In this document: positions 1 through 9,716 of the stretch, one piece after another
Numbering within the stretch: the stretch's first letter is position 1
Layout: the number at the start of each line of letters is the position of its first letter
Source of the DNA: an uncultured Pelagibacteraceae bacterium
GTDB taxonomy: Bacteria > Pseudomonadota > Alphaproteobacteria > Pelagibacterales > Pelagibacteraceae
Length of the DNA: 64,000 nucleotides
Direction of reading: 5' to 3'
NCBI GenBank assembly: GCA_902540595.1
Contig: CACBNI010000003.1
Coordinates: 60,581-124,580 of the forward strand
The notes under the pieces: model-generated
Databases searched by the model: none
What the model was told of the DNA's origin: nothing
Seen by the model: the letters and a program-made list of their open reading frames with translations, nothing else
Made by a program: the position numbers and the translations under genes

Positions 1-599
1 CTGGTGATCTCATTAAAGAGAAAAAAATAAATATTGATCTCTATTACTCTTCATTTCAGCTAAGAGCCAAAAATACTCTAAAAATTATACAAGAACAATT
101 AGATGACTATAAAAAAGTTAAATCTGCTTGGGAACTTAACGAAAGACACTATGGATTTCTTACTGGTTTAAATAAAGATGAAATGAAAAAAAAACTTGGA
201 GAAGAAAAAGTTCACCAATTCAGACGCTCTTGGGATCTAAGACCTGATCCACTAGATAAAAATAACAGCTATCATCCTCTAAATATCAATACATATAAAG
301 ATGTACCTGTCGAAAAAATTCCAGATACTGAATCTTTAAAAGATACATATGAGAGAGTAATTAAATATTATAGTGAAGATATTAAAAATGAATTAAAAAA
401 TAAAAATATTTTAATATCTGCACATGGAAATTCAATAAGAGCTTTATGTAAGTATCTTTTTAATTTAGATAACAATCAAATTTCAAAATTGGAAATACCT
501 ACTGGTAACCCTTTACTGATAAAATTTGATTCCGATAATAAAATATTAAATTGTGAGTATCTTGACTCTGAACGAGCTAAAGATCTCTTAGTTTATTAA
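1..599 (+). CDS. gpmA: 2,3-bisphosphoglycerate-dependent phosphoglycerate mutase, 5' end cut by window
   Basis: Glycolysis/gluconeogenesis enzyme interconverting 3- and 2-phosphoglycerate in the cytoplasm. The reading frame is open from base 3 onward, before the first in-frame ATG at 183, and encodes LNERHYGFLTGLNKDEM followed by GEEKVHQFRRSWDLRPD. These are hallmark segments of cofactor-dependent mutases around the substrate-binding Glu and Arg. The second catalytic histidine lies in ISAHGNSIRAL near the C-terminus. The N-terminal half of the usual product, of roughly 230-250 residues, with the phospho-accepting RHG motif, lies upstream of the window. The 3' end overlaps the convergent murU gene by 23 bases. 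ATG 183 is an internal methionine and not the start. Confidence 0.95.
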   Translation, partial: GDLIKEKKINIDLYYSSFQLRAKNTLKIIQEQLDDYKKVKSAWELNERHYGFLTGLNKDEMKKKLGEEKVHQFRRSWDLRPDPLDKNNSYHPLNINTYKDVPVEKIPDTESLKDTYERVIKYYSEDIKNELKNKNILISAHGNSIRALCKYLFNLDNNQISKLEIPTGNPLLIKFDSDNKILNCEYLDSERAKDLLVY

Positions 600-1266
600 A
601 AATGTTTAAGTCTGTTAAATGATAGAATTTTTGTTTACTTTCAAACCCATATAATTTTTTTTCATTTATTAATTTGTTCCAAATATTCAAAATAGAAAAT
701 TTACTTATAGTTTGATTAGCTAAAATTTTTTTATTTAAAATTTGACAACCAATATAAATAAAATCTAGGTTATCTGTTTTCGAGATTAAATTATTTGAAA
801 GATTAAAATCTCCTGCTAAGTTTTGATCAAAACTAAAGTTTTTATTTACTAATAAAAGAATATTTTCTAATTTTTTTGAAAAATAAATTTCCTCCATTTT
901 TATAATTTCATCTCTATATCGATTTGACCAAATTGTATCCGGATTAAATACCATAAAATCATCTTCGTCAGACTTACTAGTCATATTTAATATACCACCT
1001 CCGGTATCTAGAATACTTTCACCGTCTTCAACAATATGAATATCTAAATTAAAATTTTTATTTTTAACAAAACTTGAAAAATGATCTTTTAGATAGAAAG
1101 TGTTTATAAAAATTTTTTTTATACCCATTTCCTTAATCAAGTTTATGCTTTTCTCAAGCATGGTGACTTTGTTTATTTCAAGCAAAGGTTTAGGTTTTGT
1201 TAAAGTAATTGGATTTAAACGTTTTCCAAAGCCAGCACATAAAATTAAAGCAGTATTTATTTTCAC
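577..1266 (-). CDS. murU: N-acetylmuramate-1-phosphate uridylyltransferase-like nucleotidyltransferase
   Basis: Sugar-1-phosphate nucleotidyltransferase. In the MurU family it makes UDP-MurNAc from MurNAc-1-phosphate and UTP, bypassing de novo MurA/MurB synthesis. Visible motifs are the N-terminal nucleotide-binding CAGFGKRLNPIT, the KPKPLL motif, TGGGI and the metal-binding NPDTIW. I chose the GTG at 1266 because it gives the family-typical short N-terminus and follows the amgK stop by 4 bases. A TTG at 1281 would add five residues and overlap amgK by 11 bases. It is the last gene of chvI-chvG-ahcY-tsaE-amgK-murU. Its stop lies inside the 3' end of convergent gpmA. Pairing with amgK supports MurU over other NTP-transferases. 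The substrate is inferred. Confidence 0.82.
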   Translation of the reverse strand: MKINTALILCAGFGKRLNPITLTKPKPLLEINKVTMLEKSINLIKEMGIKKIFINTFYLKDHFSSFVKNKNFNLDIHIVEDGESILDTGGGILNMTSKSDEDDFMVFNPDTIWSNRYRDEIIKMEEIYFSKKLENILLLVNKNFSFDQNLAGDFNLSNNLISKTDNLDFIYIGCQILNKKILANQTISKFSILNIWNKLINEKKLYGFESKQKFYHLTDLNIFNKLRDL

Positions 1267-1270
1267 AATT

Positions 1271-2215
1271 TTATTTAACAAATTTAGGAAAATTATGTTT
1301 TAGTATTAATTTTAAAGTATTAAATTCCCTATTTTTTCTCATCCTACAGTTAATCATTTCCCAAGCATAAGGTATCATTTTTGCGTATTTTTTTTTATTG
1401 TCTCTTAATGCTAAGCGCATAAAAATTCCTATGATCTTTAAATTTCTTAAAACAGATAAAATTTCAAAGTCATTTATAAATTCTTTAATTTCATTTTTTT
1501 TTAATTTCTTACAGTAATTATTTAAAATTTTATTTTTCTGTTTATTAGATGTTTTAAATCTAACATCGTCAACAAGTGAAGCTAAATCATATGCTTTATT
1601 GCCAATTAATGCATCTTGGCTATCAATCACTGCAATATTATTTTTTACATACATTAAATTTGATACGTGAAAATCTCTGTGAACAAAAGTATCGTTTTTT
1701 AAATTCAATTTGGATAGCAATTTTTTCACCTCATTTTCGTATCCTTTTTTAAATTTTCTAATCTGAAACTTATTTATTTTTGTAGGTGCATACCATTCCG
1801 AAAACAATTTTGCTTCGTTCAATAAAGTTTTATCTTCATACTTCTGTACTTTATATTTCTGTCTATTAAAATTTAAGACCTGTTTATCTTTAATTAATTG
1901 TAATCTGCTAAGAGTTTTTAAAATTTTTATAAAAAAAAACTCTTTATTAGTTTTATTGTGTCTCAAGAGTTTATATAAAGTATTATCTCCAAAATCTTCA
2001 ACCTCTATATAGTTGTTTTTATAATTTTGATTTATTAGCTTTGGTGCCAAAATTTTATTTTTATTTAATATTTTGTTAACAGCATCATAGATCAAAAGAT
2101 TTTTAACTTTCTCTTTTTTAGCGTAAACCACAATTGAGCGATTATTCTTGTTTCTAAAAAATTTGCGGAATGATGCGTCACCCTTAATTTCCTTTAACTC
2201 TTTAAAATTTAGCAT
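1271..2215 (-). CDS. amgK: Anomeric MurNAc/GlcNAc kinase, aminoglycoside-phosphotransferase fold
   Basis: Cytoplasmic sugar kinase. AmgK phosphorylates MurNAc or GlcNAc at C1 and feeds MurU in peptidoglycan recycling. The 314-residue protein starts with the family-typical GDASFRKFFR near residues 12-21. It carries the catalytic loop HRDFHVSN (catalytic Asp near 181) and the metal-binding IDSQD near 198-201, all characteristic of the APH/choline-kinase fold. The ATG at 2215 lies 4 bases after the tsaE stop, so translation is likely coupled. The tsaE-amgK-murU order is conserved in many alphaproteobacteria and pseudomonads relate amgK to murU in the same way. The fold assignment is firm and the substrate rests on context. 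Confidence 0.82.
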   Translation of the reverse strand: MLNFKELKEIKGDASFRKFFRNKNNRSIVVYAKKEKVKNLLIYDAVNKILNKNKILAPKLINQNYKNNYIEVEDFGDNTLYKLLRHNKTNKEFFFIKILKTLSRLQLIKDKQVLNFNRQKYKVQKYEDKTLLNEAKLFSEWYAPTKINKFQIRKFKKGYENEVKKLLSKLNLKNDTFVHRDFHVSNLMYVKNNIAVIDSQDALIGNKAYDLASLVDDVRFKTSNKQKNKILNNYCKKLKKNEIKEFINDFEILSVLRNLKIIGIFMRLALRDNKKKYAKMIPYAWEMINCRMRKNREFNTLKLILKHNFPKFVK

Positions 2216-2219
2216 ATAA

Positions 2220-2681
2220 CTAAAATATATTTAAACCTTTTATCTCAACTGTTCTATTTTTAAGTTCATTTTCGTATTTAAATAATAAATCTATAGATTC
2301 TACTTTATTATTATTTTTAATTAATTGAGGCCACTCAACTAATGTAATATTTTTTTTATTATTTTCAAAAATATCTAGGTCTTTAATCTCTGAAGTATTT
2401 TTGATCCTAAATAAATCGTAATGTTTAATTACAAAATTATTAGTTTCGTACTCATTCAGTAAATTAAATGTAGGACTAGTAACCTCTGTAAGTTTTAGTC
2501 GCTCGTCAGTCTGAAGTTTATTAATAAAATATTTTACAAATGTTGTCTTACCTACTCCCATCTCGCCATACAAAAAAATGTATTCACCTCCTAAAAAATA
2601 TGAGGTTAATTTTTCTGCTAATTCTCTTGTTGACTTCTCTGAAGTGATATCAATTTTGCTATTTTTAATAGCGGTAGGCAT
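2220..2681 (-). CDS. tsaE: tRNA threonylcarbamoyladenosine biosynthesis ATPase TsaE
   Basis: P-loop ATPase that works with TsaB and TsaD to install the t6A37 modification on ANN-decoding tRNAs. The 153-residue protein has Walker A in [10 protein letters not shown] (Lys about 45), the family motif [11 protein letters not shown], then HYDLFRI and the C-terminal LVEWPQL, which is the complete TsaE signature. The ATG at 2681 lies inside the end of ahcY (17-base overlap), so translation is probably coupled to ahcY. Partner genes tsaB and tsaD are not in this window. Confidence 0.95.
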   Translation of the reverse strand: MPTAIKNSKIDITSEKSTRELAEKLTSYFLGGEYIFLYGEMGVGKTTFVKYFINKLQTDERLKLTEVTSPTFNLLNEYETNNFVIKHYDLFRIKNTSEIKDLDIFENNKKNITLVEWPQLIKNNNKVESIDLLFKYENELKNRTVEIKGLNIF

Positions 2682-3951
2682 CTGGTTTAAAAGGACCTTC
2701 TGTCCCTACACTTATATAATCCGCCTGATCTTTAGATAATTTAGTTAATTTAGCGCCAACTTTTTTAAGATGTAAAGTAGCAACTTTTTCATCCAAATGT
2801 TTAGGCAGTACATAAACTTTGTTGTCATAATTTTTGTGATTATGCCAAAGTTCTATTTGAGCAATTACCTGATTAGTAAAAGATGCACTCATAACAAAAC
2901 TAGGATGACCAGTTGCACAACCTAAATTTACTAATCTTCCCTCTGCTAATAAAATAATTCTCTTACCACTAGGTAATTCAATTTCGTGAACTTGGGGTTT
3001 TACTTCAGTCCATTTATAATTTTTCAAAGCTTCAACTTGTATTTCATTATCAAAGTGACCAATGTTACATAATATTGCTCTATCTTTCATATCTCTCATA
3101 TGGTCTGCAGTAACAATATCTTTATTTCCTGTTGCGGTTACAACTATATCTGCTCTACTTATAGCTTCTTCCATTAAAACAACTTCGTAACCCTCCATTG
3201 CAGCTTGAAGAGCACAAATTGGATCTGCTTCTGTGACTAATACTCTTGCTCCACTTTGTCTCAAAGATGCAGCACTTCCTTTTCCAACATCTCCAAATCC
3301 TGCTACAATTGCAATTTTACCTGACATCATAACATCAGTTGCTCGTCTTATGCCATCTACTAAACTTTCTCTACAACCATATAGGTTATCAAATTTTGAT
3401 TTGGTTACAGAATCATTGACATTAATTGCTGGCACTAATAGAGATTTATCTTTTTCCATTTTGTTAAGTGCTTTAATTCCAGTGGTCGTTTCCTCTGAAA
3501 CACCTTTTACATCATTCATTAATTCTTTATGTTCATTATGCATAATAGCCGTTAAGTCACCTCCATCATCTAATAACATATTTGGTTTCCAATCAGATTT
3601 TCCAACTATAGTTTGCTTGATGCACCACAAGTATTCTTCTTCCGTTTCACCCTTCCATGCATAAACAGGAATACCTGCTTTAGCAATAGCAGCAGCTGCA
3701 TGATCTTGAGTTGAAAAAATATTACAAGATGACCATCTTACTTCTGCTCCTAATTCAACAAGTGTTTCAATTAGTACAGCTGTCTGGATTGTCATGTGCA
3801 AACAACCAATAATTCTAGCACCTTTAAGTGGTTTTTCTTTAGAATATTCTTCTCTTAAAGCCATCAAACCTGGCATTTCACTCTCTGCAATAGAAATTTC
3901 TTTTCTGCCAAAATCAGCTTGTAAAATATCTTTTACTTTATAATCTTCCAT
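2665..3951 (-). CDS. ahcY: Adenosylhomocysteinase (S-adenosylhomocysteine hydrolase)
   Basis: NAD-dependent hydrolase splitting S-adenosylhomocysteine into homocysteine and adenosine, closing the SAM methylation cycle. The 428-residue protein has the NAD-binding [10 protein letters not shown] motif, the [13 protein letters not shown] segment near the N-terminus and the classical C-terminal KPDAYRY, so it is full length. It follows chvG after 42 bases that contain a small perfect inverted repeat (3961-3977), and overlaps tsaE by 17 bases. In rhizobial relatives hprK, a PTS EIIA gene and ptsH lie between chvG and ahcY; here they are absent. No SAH or SAM riboswitch consensus is recognisable in the short leader. 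Confidence 0.98.
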   Translation of the reverse strand: MEDYKVKDILQADFGRKEISIAESEMPGLMALREEYSKEKPLKGARIIGCLHMTIQTAVLIETLVELGAEVRWSSCNIFSTQDHAAAAIAKAGIPVYAWKGETEEEYLWCIKQTIVGKSDWKPNMLLDDGGDLTAIMHNEHKELMNDVKGVSEETTTGIKALNKMEKDKSLLVPAINVNDSVTKSKFDNLYGCRESLVDGIRRATDVMMSGKIAIVAGFGDVGKGSAASLRQSGARVLVTEADPICALQAAMEGYEVVLMEEAISRADIVVTATGNKDIVTADHMRDMKDRAILCNIGHFDNEIQVEALKNYKWTEVKPQVHEIELPSGKRIILLAEGRLVNLGCATGHPSFVMSASFTNQVIAQIELWHNHKNYDNKVYVLPKHLDEKVATLHLKKVGAKLTKLSKDQADYISVGTEGPFKPDAYRY

Positions 3952-3993
3952 GGCAAGGTTTATAGCGTTAAGCTATATTTTATCAACATTAGA

Positions 3994-5535
3994 TTAGATA
4001 CTAGGAAATCTTATTTCAATCATTGCACCAAGTGTATCCATACGATTAGATGCTACAATTTCTCCATCGTGTAAATCTACTAGGTTTTTAACGATATTTA
4101 ATCCTAGTCCTGAATGTTCACCAAATTTATCAGGTCGGTTGCTATAAAATCTATTAAATATTTTTGAAGTATCTTTTTCCTTAAATCCTTCTCCTTCATC
4201 AATTATTTTTACAGAAACTTTATTTTCCAAGGTATTTGAAACATTAATAAAAATACTAGAACCTTTTTTGCTAAAAGATATAGAATTATCTAATAAGTTA
4301 GCAATTATTTGTTCTATTCTATTTTCTATACCATTAATAAAATATTCTTCTTTTCCATCATTTTCATATTTTACATCAATATCTTTTTTAACTTTATGAA
4401 TGTTGTTATAATCATCTACAACAGACTGTATAATTGGCTCAATATTTATCTTGTTCATTTTTTCTTTACTCAGAGCAACTTCATCTTTTAACATTTGTGA
4501 ATAATCTGTAATTAATCTTTCAATACGTTGAACATCATGACTAAGAATGTCTATTAGTTTTAATCTTTGATTTTTATCATTTGTATCTTGTAAAATTTCT
4601 GAAGCACTCTTTAAAGATGCTAAAGGATTTCTGATTTCATGAACAAGATCTGTAGAAAAATTTTCAGCATTGGTAACTCTTTTTTGTAATTCGTTTGTCA
4701 TATCTTCAAGTGAATTTGAAAGAAGACCTAATTCATCATTTCTATTCTTCAAATTTTCAATATTAGACTTGGCCTGATTTTTTTCTTTAATAAGCTTTGT
4801 ATAATTAACTAAATTTTGAATAGGTTTGATAAAATATCTACTTAGTACAAAAGAAAAAATTAAAATTACAAATCCAACAGATATAGCTGTTCTGATCACA
4901 AAAGCTTTTCTCTCATCTGTTGCAGTTTTAATATCATTGGCGATCTCTGTTATTGCCAAATACCCCACTTTTGATCCATCTCTTTCAACATCTTTTATGG
5001 TCGTTAATTTAAACTGATTAAAATTTTCCTGAATGAAAGTATATGGATTTCCAAATTTGTCTGATTTTGAATAATCTGTTAAAATATCTTTCAAAGATAC
5101 TGACTTTTCTTGATCAATATTAATATTTTTTTCTTCAATAGTTTGTTCATTTTTTTCTTCATTTAAACTTTCAAACTCTATTTCATCTATTCTTGTTGAG
5201 AATGATCTAGGATCAAGATCTAATGTATCTGTGTCTCCTATAAGATTTAAGTCGTTATCAAAAAAAATTACTCTATCTAAATTTTGAAATATAAATCTTG
5301 TAGAAAATAAAAATTTTCTTATATCCTCGGTGTCAAACTTTACATTTAATCTTGTAAGGTTATCAATTGTATTATCTATAATTTTGATATGATTTTCAGA
5401 TTTTTTTTTTACTAGATTTGGCTGGATACTATTTAAGTAAACTATTGTAAATAATCCAATAATGGTAAAAATTACAAAATTAATGAATAGGAATTTTTTT
5501 AATATTGAAAGGGTTTTTAAGTATTTACTAAACAT
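3994..5535 (-). CDS. chvG: Two-component sensor histidine kinase, ChvG/ExoS type
   Basis: Inner-membrane sensor kinase. It has a first transmembrane segment at about residues 14-35, a periplasmic sensing domain of about 175 residues rich in Asp and Glu, a second transmembrane segment at about 212-233, then HAMP, HisKA with phospho-acceptor His near 299 (LVHEIRNPLASL) and HATPase_c with N box near 413-417 (NLLDN), DEGEGF and HSGLGLNIVK. The 513 residues match the ChvG family. Its start abuts the stop of the response regulator chvI, the canonical pair that senses acidity or envelope stress in alphaproteobacteria. ChvG identity rests on the chvI-chvG-ahcY order. The signal sensed in SAR11 is unknown. 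Confidence 0.88.
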   Translation of the reverse strand: MFSKYLKTLSILKKFLFINFVIFTIIGLFTIVYLNSIQPNLVKKKSENHIKIIDNTIDNLTRLNVKFDTEDIRKFLFSTRFIFQNLDRVIFFDNDLNLIGDTDTLDLDPRSFSTRIDEIEFESLNEEKNEQTIEEKNINIDQEKSVSLKDILTDYSKSDKFGNPYTFIQENFNQFKLTTIKDVERDGSKVGYLAITEIANDIKTATDERKAFVIRTAISVGFVILIFSFVLSRYFIKPIQNLVNYTKLIKEKNQAKSNIENLKNRNDELGLLSNSLEDMTNELQKRVTNAENFSTDLVHEIRNPLASLKSASEILQDTNDKNQRLKLIDILSHDVQRIERLITDYSQMLKDEVALSKEKMNKINIEPIIQSVVDDYNNIHKVKKDIDVKYENDGKEEYFINGIENRIEQIIANLLDNSISFSKKGSSIFINVSNTLENKVSVKIIDEGEGFKEKDTSKIFNRFYSNRPDKFGEHSGLGLNIVKNLVDLHDGEIVASNRMDTLGAMIEIRFPSI

Positions 5536-6242
5536 CAGCTAACATTCCATCTATATCCACTACCATATCTAGTTTCAATAGCTGAAAAATCAGGGTCTAC
5601 TTTTTTAAATTTTTTACGAATTCTCTTAACGTGACTATCGATTGTTCTATCCTCTATATCGGTATCTTCCCTATAGGCAATATCCATTAATTGCGCTCTC
5701 TCCTTAATTATGCCTGGCCTTTTTGCTAACTCTTTAACAATTAAGAATTCTGTTGTTGTTAGTTTGTCTGGTAATGGTTTTCCATTCCATTCGCATTCAA
5801 GCTGAGATGGGTCTAATTTTAATCTTCCATGAGAAATTAAGCTTTTATTTTCCTCTAAAATATTTTTAGAATCTTTTTTTCTTAATTGAACTCTAATTCT
5901 TTCAATTAAAACTTTTATAGAAAAGCCTCCAGATTTTTTTACAAAATCATCTGCACCTAGTTTCAAACCTAAAAGCTCGTCAATTTCATCATCTTTGGAT
6001 GTTAAAAAAATTACTGGTAAAGAGGTTTTTTTTCTAAGTTTTTTTAGTAATTCCTCTCCATCCATCTTTGGCATTTTAATATCAATAACTGCAAGATCAG
6101 GTGGCGTTCTTGTTAGCCCAATTAACGCACTCTCTCCATCTATGTAAGTTTGAACTTTAAACCCTTCTTTCTCCAAAGCGATACTTAAGCTTGTAAGTAT
6201 ATTTCTATCATCATCGATTAGAGCTATTGTTTGTTTCTGCAT
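5535..6242 (-). CDS. chvI: Two-component response regulator, ChvI type (OmpR/PhoB family)
   Basis: DNA-binding response regulator of 235 residues. The receiver domain has the acidic pocket IDDD near residues 9-12, phospho-acceptor Asp near 54 (VIDIKMPKMDG) and the conserved switch region FLTSKDDE. A winged-helix output domain ends in the characteristic RYGSGYRWN. Long spacing inside the receiver (KKSGGFSIKVLIERI) and the ERAQLMDIAY segment match ChvI. It is the first gene of the chvI-chvG-ahcY-tsaE-amgK-murU run. The 51 bases between it and polA are the only obvious place for a promoter, but I see no convincing -35/-10 pair there. Confidence 0.9.
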   Translation of the reverse strand: MQKQTIALIDDDRNILTSLSIALEKEGFKVQTYIDGESALIGLTRTPPDLAVIDIKMPKMDGEELLKKLRKKTSLPVIFLTSKDDEIDELLGLKLGADDFVKKSGGFSIKVLIERIRVQLRKKDSKNILEENKSLISHGRLKLDPSQLECEWNGKPLPDKLTTTEFLIVKELAKRPGIIKERAQLMDIAYREDTDIEDRTIDSHVKRIRKKFKKVDPDFSAIETRYGSGYRWNVS

Positions 6243-6293
6243 ATATTTAACTTAAAAATACTAAATTGGCCTAAATTGGGCAACGAGATTAAA

Positions 6294-9068
6294 TTAATGA
6301 AGCATTCCCCAATTATCACCAACATTAACATCAACTGTTAAGGGGGTAGAAAATGAGTGAAAGTCACTTTGAGCTACACTTGTCATCTCATTTTTTATTA
6401 TTTTGGTCATCAACTTTTCATCTTTTTTTGGAACTTCAAAGATTAATTCGTCGTGAATTTGTAGTAACATTTTTGGTTTTGTAATTTTACTTTCAGATAA
6501 CTTTTTATCTAATCTTATCATGGCTAATCTCATTATCTCCGAGGCCGATCCTTGTATTGGGGCATTGATTGCAGCACGTTCTTGAAAATTTCTTACATTA
6601 AAATTTTTATCATTTATCCCATTAAAATGTGATCTTCTTCCAAAAATATTATTCACGTAACCACTTTTTCTACAAAATTTAATCGTATTATCCATATAGA
6701 CTTTAATTTCTGGAAATTTTCCAAAGTATGAATTTAGAAATTCTTCAGCTTCATAGTTTGTTACATTAATTTGTTTTGCTAAACCATATTGAGAAATTCC
6801 ATAAATTATTCCAAAATTGATAGCCTTGGCTTTTCTTCTGTGATCTTGATTTACTTTTTTGATATCGATATTAAATATTTGGCTAGCTGTTAAGGAATGA
6901 ATGTCCTCATCATTTTTAAATGCTTTTTTTAACTCTTTAACATCAGCTAAATCAGCAAGAATTCTCATTTCAATTTGATTGTAATCTGCAGAAATTAATA
7001 AATGATCTTTTTTAGCCTTAAATGCTTTTCTTATATCTTTGCCGTCATCTGATTTAATTGGAATATTTTGTAGATTAGGATCGCTTGAAGCTAACCTTCC
7101 CGTCGTGGTGGCTGCTAATAAGAAAGATGTGTGTACTCTTTTTGTTGTTGGATTTACGTGCTCAGGTAATGCATCTGAGTAAGTATTTTTTAATTTTGAT
7201 AACTGTCTCCAGTCTAAGATTAATTTTGGAAATTTATTACCCTTAAAAGCTAAATCCTCTAAAACAGAGGCACTTGTTGCAAATCCACCTTTTTTTGTTC
7301 TTTTTAAACCTGCAATTTTAAGATCATTATAAATGATTTCACCTAATTGTTTGGGTGAACCGATGTTAAACTCTTTTTTTGAAATTTTAAATATGTCTTT
7401 TTCTAATTTTAGGATTTTTTTTTCAAATTTTTTAGATAGAGATTGCAAAAACTTACTATCAATCTCAACACCTTCTATTTCCATATATGCTAGAATTTTG
7501 ATTAATGGCTTTTCAAAGATTTCATAAATATTAATCAGTTTTTCAGATTTTAGATTTTTAAGAAATTTCTTATAAAGTCTAAAAGTTATATCAGCATCCT
7601 CAGCTGCATAATCTTTTGCTTTATCAACTTCTACTTCACTAAAATTGATTTCTTTTTTTCCAGTACCCACCATTTCTTTAAAAGAGATTGTTTTATGTCC
7701 AAGATGTAACTCTGATAATGTATCCATATTATGTCTATTTTTACCTGCATCTAAAACATAAGACATCAACATTGTATCTTCCATAGCGGACAATGTTATG
7801 CCGTGTTTAAAAAAAACTATAAAATCAAATTTTATATTTTGACCAATTTTTTTAACACTTGGGTCCTCTAATAATTTTTTTAATTTTTTAATAACAATAT
7901 CTTTTTTAATACATTTTGATGACTTGTGACCAATTGGAATATAGCACGCCTTACCTATTTTTGGTGAAAGTGAGATTCCTACAAGCTCTGCTTGATGAGG
8001 ATCTAGAGAGTTTGTTTCAGTATCAACGGCAACCTCTCCTAATTCTTCAGCCTCCTTGACCCACTCATCGATTTCATCTGGATTTGAGATTAAATGATAA
8101 TTTTTATTATTAATTGGACTTTGCTTTTCTATACTTTTGATATCTTGAGAAGAGCTTGTTAAAACTGGCTCACCATATGCTGAAATAGCAGAACTTAATA
8201 ATCTGTTAAATTCCATCTCTCTTAAAAACTTATATAATTTATCTTTATCGATACTTTTAAATTCAAACTCACTTAGCTCTCTTTTTATCGGCGATTTACT
8301 GTCTAAGGTTACAAGTTTTTTACTAATTAATGCTTTATCTCTATTTTCTAAGAGTGTTTCTCTTCTTTTGTTTTGTTTGATTTCATGAGCAGATTTCAAT
8401 AATTTTTCTAAGGTACCATATTTATTAATCAGCTCAGCAGCAGTTTTTACGCCAATTCCGGGCACACCTGGAACATTATCACTACTATCTCCCGCTAAAG
8501 ACTGAACATCTATTACTTTTGAAGCATCAACACCAAATTTTTTAAAAACATCTTCTTCAGTTATAAATTTATTTTTCATTGGATCAAAAATACGAACGTT
8601 TTTTTGATATAATTGCATTAAATCTTTATCTGATGAAACAATTGTAACCCTCGCACCTTTTTTAAGTATTTGATCTACATAAGTTGCAATCAAATCATCT
8701 GCTTCATAATTAGGTAAATCTACAGAGGGTAAATTGAAGGCCAAAACAGACTTCCTAATGTATTCAAATTGTGGCGCCAGATCATCAGGTGCCTCGGATC
8801 TGTTTGCTTTATAGTCACTGTAAATTTCATTTCTGAATGTTTTCCTAGCTGAGTCAAAAATTACTGCAAAATGAGTTGGTTTTTGCAAATTCTGATCTGA
8901 TTTTGAGTCCTCTAAAAGTTTAAACAGCATACTACAAAAACCACTAACAGCTCCTGTTGGTAGCCCATCACTTTTTCTACTTAATGGTGGTAATGCGTAA
9001 TAAGCTCTAAAGATATATCCTGAACCATCGATCAAATAAAAGTGATCAGTTTTTTGAATTTTACTCAT
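6294..9068 (-). CDS. polA: DNA polymerase I
   Basis: Replication and repair polymerase of 924 residues, the usual full length. Domain order is an N-terminal 5'-3' exonuclease (DGSGYIFRAYYALPPL, then VSSDKDLMQL and GDSSDNVPGVPGIG), a 3'-5' proofreading domain at about 320-510 and a family A polymerase domain to the end. Proofreading residues look intact: DTET in Exo I, GQNIKFD in Exo II and YAAEDAD in Exo III. Polymerase motifs A (DYNQIEMRILA), B (RRKAKAINFGIIYG) and C (QIHDELIFEV) are complete. It is transcribed divergently from bioY across a 96-base gap and appears to be a single-gene unit. Confidence 0.98.
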   Translation of the reverse strand: MSKIQKTDHFYLIDGSGYIFRAYYALPPLSRKSDGLPTGAVSGFCSMLFKLLEDSKSDQNLQKPTHFAVIFDSARKTFRNEIYSDYKANRSEAPDDLAPQFEYIRKSVLAFNLPSVDLPNYEADDLIATYVDQILKKGARVTIVSSDKDLMQLYQKNVRIFDPMKNKFITEEDVFKKFGVDASKVIDVQSLAGDSSDNVPGVPGIGVKTAAELINKYGTLEKLLKSAHEIKQNKRRETLLENRDKALISKKLVTLDSKSPIKRELSEFEFKSIDKDKLYKFLREMEFNRLLSSAISAYGEPVLTSSSQDIKSIEKQSPINNKNYHLISNPDEIDEWVKEAEELGEVAVDTETNSLDPHQAELVGISLSPKIGKACYIPIGHKSSKCIKKDIVIKKLKKLLEDPSVKKIGQNIKFDFIVFFKHGITLSAMEDTMLMSYVLDAGKNRHNMDTLSELHLGHKTISFKEMVGTGKKEINFSEVEVDKAKDYAAEDADITFRLYKKFLKNLKSEKLINIYEIFEKPLIKILAYMEIEGVEIDSKFLQSLSKKFEKKILKLEKDIFKISKKEFNIGSPKQLGEIIYNDLKIAGLKRTKKGGFATSASVLEDLAFKGNKFPKLILDWRQLSKLKNTYSDALPEHVNPTTKRVHTSFLLAATTTGRLASSDPNLQNIPIKSDDGKDIRKAFKAKKDHLLISADYNQIEMRILADLADVKELKKAFKNDEDIHSLTASQIFNIDIKKVNQDHRRKAKAINFGIIYGISQYGLAKQINVTNYEAEEFLNSYFGKFPEIKVYMDNTIKFCRKSGYVNNIFGRRSHFNGINDKNFNVRNFQERAAINAPIQGSASEIMRLAMIRLDKKLSESKITKPKMLLQIHDELIFEVPKKDEKLMTKIIKNEMTSVAQSDFHSFSTPLTVDVNVGDNWGMLH

Positions 9069-9164
9069 TAGATTATGTAAATGTTTATACTCAATATAGT
9101 CTAAACTTTAATTTAATCTACTAATCACTAGATTATATTAACATTTAAGAGTATTATTCATTTC

Positions 9165-9716
9165 ATGGAATTAACAAAAAGTCTTACACAACCTAAAGTA
9201 ATTAAATCTTTGTTAGCTATATTGCTTGGCTCAATAACTTTAACTATTTCTGCAAAAATAAAAATTCCTTTCTACCCAGTTCCTATGACTATGCAAACTT
9301 TTGTGGTCTTATTTTTAGGAATTAGCTTAGGTTATAAAGTTGGATTGGCTACTATTGGATTATATTTATTAGAGGGAATTGTAGGATTACCAGTATTTTC
9401 TAATTCTCCAGAAAAGGGTGTTGGACTTTTATATTTTACTGGTCCAACTATGGGGTATTTAATTGGATTTTTAATTGCTTGCTATTTAGCCTCTATGATT
9501 AAGTTTGAGGACAGTTATTTTGTTATATTGGGCAAACTGGTACTTGCAACCTCAACTATATATATTTTGGGATTATTGTGGTTAGGAACATTAATTGGAT
9601 GGGACAAACCTATATTTGCATTAGGAGCTAAACCTTTTTTGTTAGCTGAAATATTCAAAATTAGCATTTTAGCCTTATTAGCTAAACAGATTGTAAAAAT
9701 TCGAAAATTTATCTAG
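9165..9716 (+). CDS. bioY: BioY-type biotin transporter (S component)
   Basis: Integral membrane biotin-uptake protein of 183 residues with about six hydrophobic segments. Diagnostic are the IPFYPVPMTMQTF segment after the first helix, GLYLLEGIVGLPVF, and TGPTMGYLIGF, all conserved in BioY. BioY can act alone or with the energy-coupling proteins BioM and BioN; neither is in this window. It is a single-gene unit. Its last 8 bases overlap the 3' end of convergent regA. Its presence fits biotin uptake by a streamlined marine heterotroph, but the window cannot show whether biotin synthesis is missing. Confidence 0.93.
   Translation: MELTKSLTQPKVIKSLLAILLGSITLTISAKIKIPFYPVPMTMQTFVVLFLGISLGYKVGLATIGLYLLEGIVGLPVFSNSPEKGVGLLYFTGPTMGYLIGFLIACYLASMIKFEDSYFVILGKLVLATSTIYILGLLWLGTLIGWDKPIFALGAKPFLLAEIFKISILALLAKQIVKIRKFI

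Noticed and set aside
3233..3664. Open frame on the plus strand opposite ahcY
   Set aside because: ahcY is certain and highly conserved here, and the opposite frame has no start context or family resemblance.
3952..3993. SAH or SAM riboswitch before ahcY
   Set aside because: The space is only 42 bases and contains neither the GC-rich SAH aptamer nor the SAM-II/SAM-V conserved sequences.
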